NCBI GenBank assembly: GCA_038200385.1
Contig: JBBPYA010000162.1
Span: 1-7,599 of the forward strand
Direction of reading: 5' to 3'
DNA length: 7,599 nt
DNA from: JBBPYA01 sp038200385
GTDB taxonomy: Bacteria; Actinomycetota; Actinomycetes; Mycobacteriales; Geodermatophilaceae
Shown: piece by piece, positions 5,107 through 7,599 of the stretch
Layout: every line of letters starts with the position of its first letter
Position numbering within the stretch: the first letter of the stretch is position 1
Notes under the pieces: generated by a model
Seen by the model: only the letters and a program-made list of their open reading frames with translations
Database searches by the model: none
Told to the model about the DNA's origin: nothing
Translations under genes and position numbers: made by a program

Positions 5107-5125
5107 CCGGCCGCCCACCCGCCGG
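5107..5125. terminator. Possible bidirectional terminator hairpin
   Basis: CCGGC (5107-5111) pairs with GCCGG (5121-5125) across 9 nt, in the 37-bp gap between the convergent DUF47 and FUSC genes. The stem is short and no T-tract follows on either strand, so it is a weak candidate. Confidence 0.3.
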
Positions 5126-5139
5126 TCAGGCCATGCGGG

Positions 5140-6261
5140 TCAGTCCAGCGGCATACCGAGCGCGTCCTCGACGTACATCACGCTGGCGTCCCGGTCCTGC
5201 CCAGCCACTCGGAGCAGGTCGATGGCGCAGGCCCGCAGCTGTCCAATCACGAGCACGGTCGGGAACGGCGGGTTGCGGGCCAGCAGGGCCGCCCCGGATC
5301 GCACGGCGGCCAGGACCGCTTCCCCGGCCGCCGCCCGGGGATCGTCCCGCTCGTCGTACGGCGTGTGCAGGGCGATGGTGACCGCCGCGGCCACGGTCCG
5401 AACCGCCCTGGACATCAGCCGCACGGCCGCGACCAACTCGCCGTCCACCGGCTCGGCGCGGGTGGTGATCGTGACCGCGAGGCGGGCGAGCACGCGCACG
5501 TTGCGCACCAGGTAGTCGACCTGCTCCGACGCGGCGTCGACGGCATCTACGGCGGACAGCCGCTGACGGCGCCGCAGGTCCACCCACAACGTCTCGCGGG
5601 ATGCCGCCACCTGCCCGCGCAGCTGCTCGACCCCGGCGTCGGCCTGCCGGGCCCGCGCAAGGACGTCCCTGGCGCCAGGCAGGTCGTTGTCCCCTATCGC
5701 CGTCGCGGCGTCCTCAATGACGGTGGCCGCCTGGTCGAGCACCGACAGAGCGCGGGAAATCAGCCCGGCCAGTGGGTCGCGCGGCCGCGACAGCTGCGAG
5801 GCGACCAGCGCGACACCGCCGCCGATCAGGGCGTCGATGAAGCGGGTGGGGACCAGCGAGTCGGTCGGCGGGGCGATCACCGCCACGTAGAGGCCGGAGA
5901 TGGCCGCCTGCGTCGACAACAGCGGCCCGGCACCGAGCAGGACCGTGATCGTGGTGACCAGCAGGACCACGACCACGATGGCCGCGGTGGAGCGGGTACC
6001 GAGCAGCGCGACCACGAGATCGGCGGCCAGCACACCGCCGGCGACACCGAGCAGGATCTCCACCGTGCGCCCGATCCGCTCCCCGCGGGTCTGGCCGAGC
6101 ACGATGAGCGCCGCAGCGGGGGCGAAGAAGGGCTGGACGTGTCCGAATGCGGCGGTGGCCACGAACCACGCGATCGTCGCCGCGGCAGTGGCCTCCAGGA
6201 TGTTGGGGCCGCGCTCGCGCAGTCGACGCCAGGCCGGTACCGCGAACTCGGGCCGGGTCAC
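5140..6261 (-). CDS. FUSC-family (aromatic-acid-exporter-like) membrane protein
   Basis: This 373-residue protein has an N-terminal membrane half and a soluble helical C-terminal half, the layout of FUSC/ArAE proteins related to fusaric acid resistance and p-hydroxybenzoate efflux (AaeB). Hydrophobic segments lie at about 23-40, 45-56, 69-88, 93-112, 118-131 and 141-157. The loop GQTRGERIGRTVEILLGVAGG (about 56-76) is the conserved FUSC signature. From about 165 to the end the protein is rich in Ala, Arg, Asp and Glu and likely helical. AaeB-type proteins are larger, with two membrane blocks; this is a short single-block form, so it may act as a dimer. Substrate is unknown. GTG 6261 has no clear ribosome binding site but no better in-frame start follows before the first helix. 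It lies 52 bp downstream of ssrA on the same strand and converges with DUF47. Confidence 0.87.
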   Translation of the reverse strand: MTRPEFAVPAWRRLRERGPNILEATAAATIAWFVATAAFGHVQPFFAPAAALIVLGQTRGERIGRTVEILLGVAGGVLAADLVVALLGTRSTAAIVVVVLLVTTITVLLGAGPLLSTQAAISGLYVAVIAPPTDSLVPTRFIDALIGGGVALVASQLSRPRDPLAGLISRALSVLDQAATVIEDAATAIGDNDLPGARDVLARARQADAGVEQLRGQVAASRETLWVDLRRRQRLSAVDAVDAASEQVDYLVRNVRVLARLAVTITTRAEPVDGELVAAVRLMSRAVRTVAAAVTIALHTPYDERDDPRAAAGEAVLAAVRSGAALLARNPPFPTVLVIGQLRACAIDLLRVAGQDRDASVMYVEDALGMPLD

Positions 6262-6270
6262 GGCTCAGCA

Positions 6271-6296
6271 GCCTGCCACGGGGGCTGACGGCAGGC
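6271..6296 (-). terminator. Hairpin downstream of ssrA
   Basis: On the minus strand GCCTGCC pairs perfectly with GGCAGGC across a 12-nt loop, starting 17 bases after the tmRNA 3' end. It lacks a T-tract. It ends 9 bases before the FUSC start codon, so it could both end ssrA transcription and limit read-through into FUSC. Confidence 0.55.
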
Positions 6297-6313
6297 ACGA
6301 GGCGGCAAAGCGG

Positions 6314-6686
6314 TGGAGGTGGCGGGAATCGAACCCGCGTCCTCCGGCGGCTTGACAGGGCTTCTACGGGCGTAGTGCGCGTTGTCCTACTCGGCCTCAC
6401 CGATCATGCGCACGAGTCGGTGTGACAGGCCCAGCTGCTGTGAGATGTCCCGCCGGCCCCCGCAGCCGGGTCCGGCGGTGATCCTCCTAGCGATGCCAGA
6501 TTACGGGCCGGAGGCGCTCCCGGGCTGACAGACCCGCTGTTGCTACCTAGGCAGCAAGAGCGAAGTCACGCTGACTATTGTCGGCGCTTGATTTGTTTGC
6601 GACATTTCGTGGTTAACGAGATCATCGTCGCCTTCCTCGGCCCGCTTCCCCTGCCTCGACGTCCGGAGTCGAGACCAATCACCCCC
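6314..6686 (-). ncRNA. ssrA: tmRNA (transfer-messenger RNA)
   Basis: This 373-nt RNA frees stalled ribosomes by acting first as alanyl-tRNA and then as a short mRNA that tags the unfinished protein for proteolysis; it works with SmpB. The 5' end GGGGGTGATTGGTCTCGAC is the usual tmRNA start, and GGGGGTG pairs with CACCTCC at the 3' end (one G-U pair). The 3' T arm reads GCGGGTTCGATTCCCGC. The discriminator is A, and CCA is not fully encoded. The tag frame with GCA resume codon lies in the first third (6547-6600), followed by GC-rich pseudoknot-type sequence. It is a one-piece, not permuted, tmRNA of normal length. An ORF-like reading through this region should be ignored. Confidence 0.97.
6547..6600 (-). 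other. tmRNA proteolysis-tag frame
   Basis: From resume codon GCA (6600-6598) to TAG (6549-6547) the tmRNA encodes ANKSSADNSQRDFALAA, to which the alanine carried by tmRNA itself is added in front. The ALAA end is the signal recognised by ClpXP-type proteases. The QRDFALAA end resembles other actinobacterial tags, while the N-terminal part is variable between genera. Confidence 0.93.
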
Positions 6687-6708
6687 TGGTCGTGTACAAC
6701 AGCACCCC

Positions 6709-6714
6709 AGGGTA
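6709..6714 (-). promoter_or_regulatory. Possible -10 of ssrA
   Basis: TACCCT on the minus strand fits TAnnnT and lies 22 bases upstream of the mature tmRNA 5' end, which would leave a short leader to be trimmed, as expected for tmRNA. No convincing -35 hexamer is seen. The rest of the 181-bp gap to the acetyltransferase gene holds no gene. Confidence 0.35.
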
Positions 6715-6851
6715 ACGCCGGGCGGCAACCAGGATCATCCCCGTGCTGCCGGGTCCGGCGACGATCAAGGATTCGGGGTCGGTTTCGTCCCGTCCCGGGC
6801 CATGCACTGCGTCGCAGGTGACCCGGAATCGCGCCGTAGCCCTCGCCGCGG

Positions 6852-6866
6852 CGGCCCCGGGGGCCG
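6852..6866 (-). terminator. Hairpin after the acetyltransferase gene
   Basis: CGGCCC (6852-6857) pairs with GGGCCG (6861-6866) across 3 nt, 1 base past the acetyltransferase stop codon on the minus strand. It is very stable but has no T-tract, typical of high-GC Gram-positive terminators. Confidence 0.45.
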
Positions 6867-6867
6867 G

Positions 6868-7599
6868 TCAGGGTACGGCGGGAACGACGCGCTCCCAGCT
6901 GGTGACGCTGTGCGTCACCGCGAACCCGAGCCGCTGATACAGCCCGAGCGCGCCGCTGCCGTTGGCGCTGTCCACATCGAGCCCGGACAGGTCGTAGCCA
7001 GCGTCCCGGAACGCCGGCAGCGCGTGCGCCAGCAGCGCCGTACCCGCGCCGCGACCCCGGTACAGCGGCAGCGTCCCCAGCTGGCCGATGTGGGCCTGCC
7101 GCTTCCCGGTCGCCGCCTGGTCGGCGTCGTAGAAGTAGGTGAGGAGGTACGCCGCCACCGGCGCGTCCGGCTCCGGACCGGCCAGCACCAGGTAGCTGTC
7201 CTCGGCGCGGAAGTTCCGGCTGCCGGTGAACCACTGCTTCCAGGACGCCGGGTCCCGCTCCGTCGAGCCGTAGTGGTCGCGGAAGGCGACGTTGTGCGCC
7301 CGCCGTACCTCGTCGTCCCGATCCCAGCCGAAGCCGACGATCCGCAGCGGCGCCGGCAGGTCGCGCCGCGGAGCGTCGCCGGCGCGCAGGTCCAGTTCCA
7401 TGTCGAAGAAGTGCCGCTCGCGGCTGAGCCCGGCCGATCGCATCAACGCCGCGGCCGGGGTGTTGTGGTCGAACACACCGACCGCCAGCCGGGCGGGATG
7501 GCGCGGGTGCCGGGCGGCATGCAACTGCGCGGCGCGGTCCAGTTGACGCCCCAGCAACTCGCGGCCGATCCCGCGGCCGCGGTGTCCGGGATGGACCAC
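6868..7599 (-). CDS. Tandem-GNAT N-acetyltransferase, 5' end outside window (partial)
   Basis: The visible 243 residues are the C-terminal part of an acetyl-CoA-dependent GNAT protein with two domains. Numbered within the visible part, the acetyl-CoA-binding motif of the first domain is at about 2-16 (VHPGHRGRGIGRELL) and is followed by AGLSRERHFFDMEL, the end of that domain. A complete second domain follows (about 83-238), with AHNVAFRDHYGSTERDPASW, then the acetyl-CoA motif LPLYRGRGAGTALLAHAL, then ANGSGALGLYQRLGF, the usual closing helix and strand. The protein ends with TGA at 6868-6870. Two-domain GNATs of this build in actinomycetes include mycothiol synthase (MshD) and relatives of unknown substrate; I cannot tell which this is, and the substrate is unknown. 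About half of the first domain, with the true start, lies beyond base 7599. Confidence 0.88.
   Translation of the reverse strand: MVHPGHRGRGIGRELLGRQLDRAAQLHAARHPRHPARLAVGVFDHNTPAAALMRSAGLSRERHFFDMELDLRAGDAPRRDLPAPLRIVGFGWDRDDEVRRAHNVAFRDHYGSTERDPASWKQWFTGSRNFRAEDSYLVLAGPEPDAPVAAYLLTYFYDADQAATGKRQAHIGQLGTLPLYRGRGAGTALLAHALPAFRDAGYDLSGLDVDSANGSGALGLYQRLGFAVTHSVTSWERVVPAVP

Noticed and set aside
6345..6425. Short open frames within the tmRNA region
   Set aside because: They overlap the tmRNA structure and have no independent support; only the tag frame on the minus strand is real.
6314..6686. ssrA as a second integration site
   Set aside because: tmRNA genes are frequent integration targets, but there is no integrase, repeat or foreign-looking DNA beside its 3' end, only a hairpin and the FUSC gene.

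Overview
The window is high-GC bacterial DNA (roughly 70% by eye outside the first 170 bases). GTG and TTG starts, the protein families present and a long ssrA proteolysis tag ending in ALAA all point to an actinomycete (Actinomycetota). I cannot fix the genus.

Layout. (1) 1-167 is a perfect 47-bp tandem repeat, clearly more AT-rich than the rest. (2) 168-749 holds no gene I can defend. It contains inverted and direct repeats and perhaps the relic of a decayed minus-strand gene. (3) 750-2718 is the integration end of an integrative element, all on the + strand: a small excisionase-like HTH protein, a complete tyrosine integrase, and a two-gene module of a BrnT/DUF4258-like toxin followed by a small HTH protein. 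(4) 2719-2868 carries a hairpin and four phased GCGGAC motifs, then the 3' end of a tRNA-Ala(GGC) gene on the minus strand (2869-2941). The element most likely entered at this tRNA. (5) 2995-7599 looks like core chromosome. A Sco1/SenC copper chaperone lipoprotein (-) is divergent from a DUF2231 membrane protein (+). These are followed by a DUF47/PhoU-like protein (+), a FUSC-family membrane protein (-), ssrA tmRNA (-), and a tandem-GNAT acetyltransferase (-) cut by the window end.

How the parts work together. The excisionase-like protein and integrase would control insertion and excision at the tRNA. The toxin/HTH pair next to the junction would stabilise the element. The phased 11-bp repeats between the pair and the tRNA are good candidates for integrase arm-type sites. 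The most interesting signal is a pair of identical 12-bp palindromes, CAAC-N-TA-N-GTTG, 28 bp apart; one lies upstream of the toxin gene and one covers its start codon. They look like twin operators for an autoregulated, little-described toxin-antitoxin module with the toxin gene first. The right half shows standard housekeeping functions: copper delivery to cytochrome oxidase, a PhoU-like protein without its usual phosphate transporter, and ribosome rescue.
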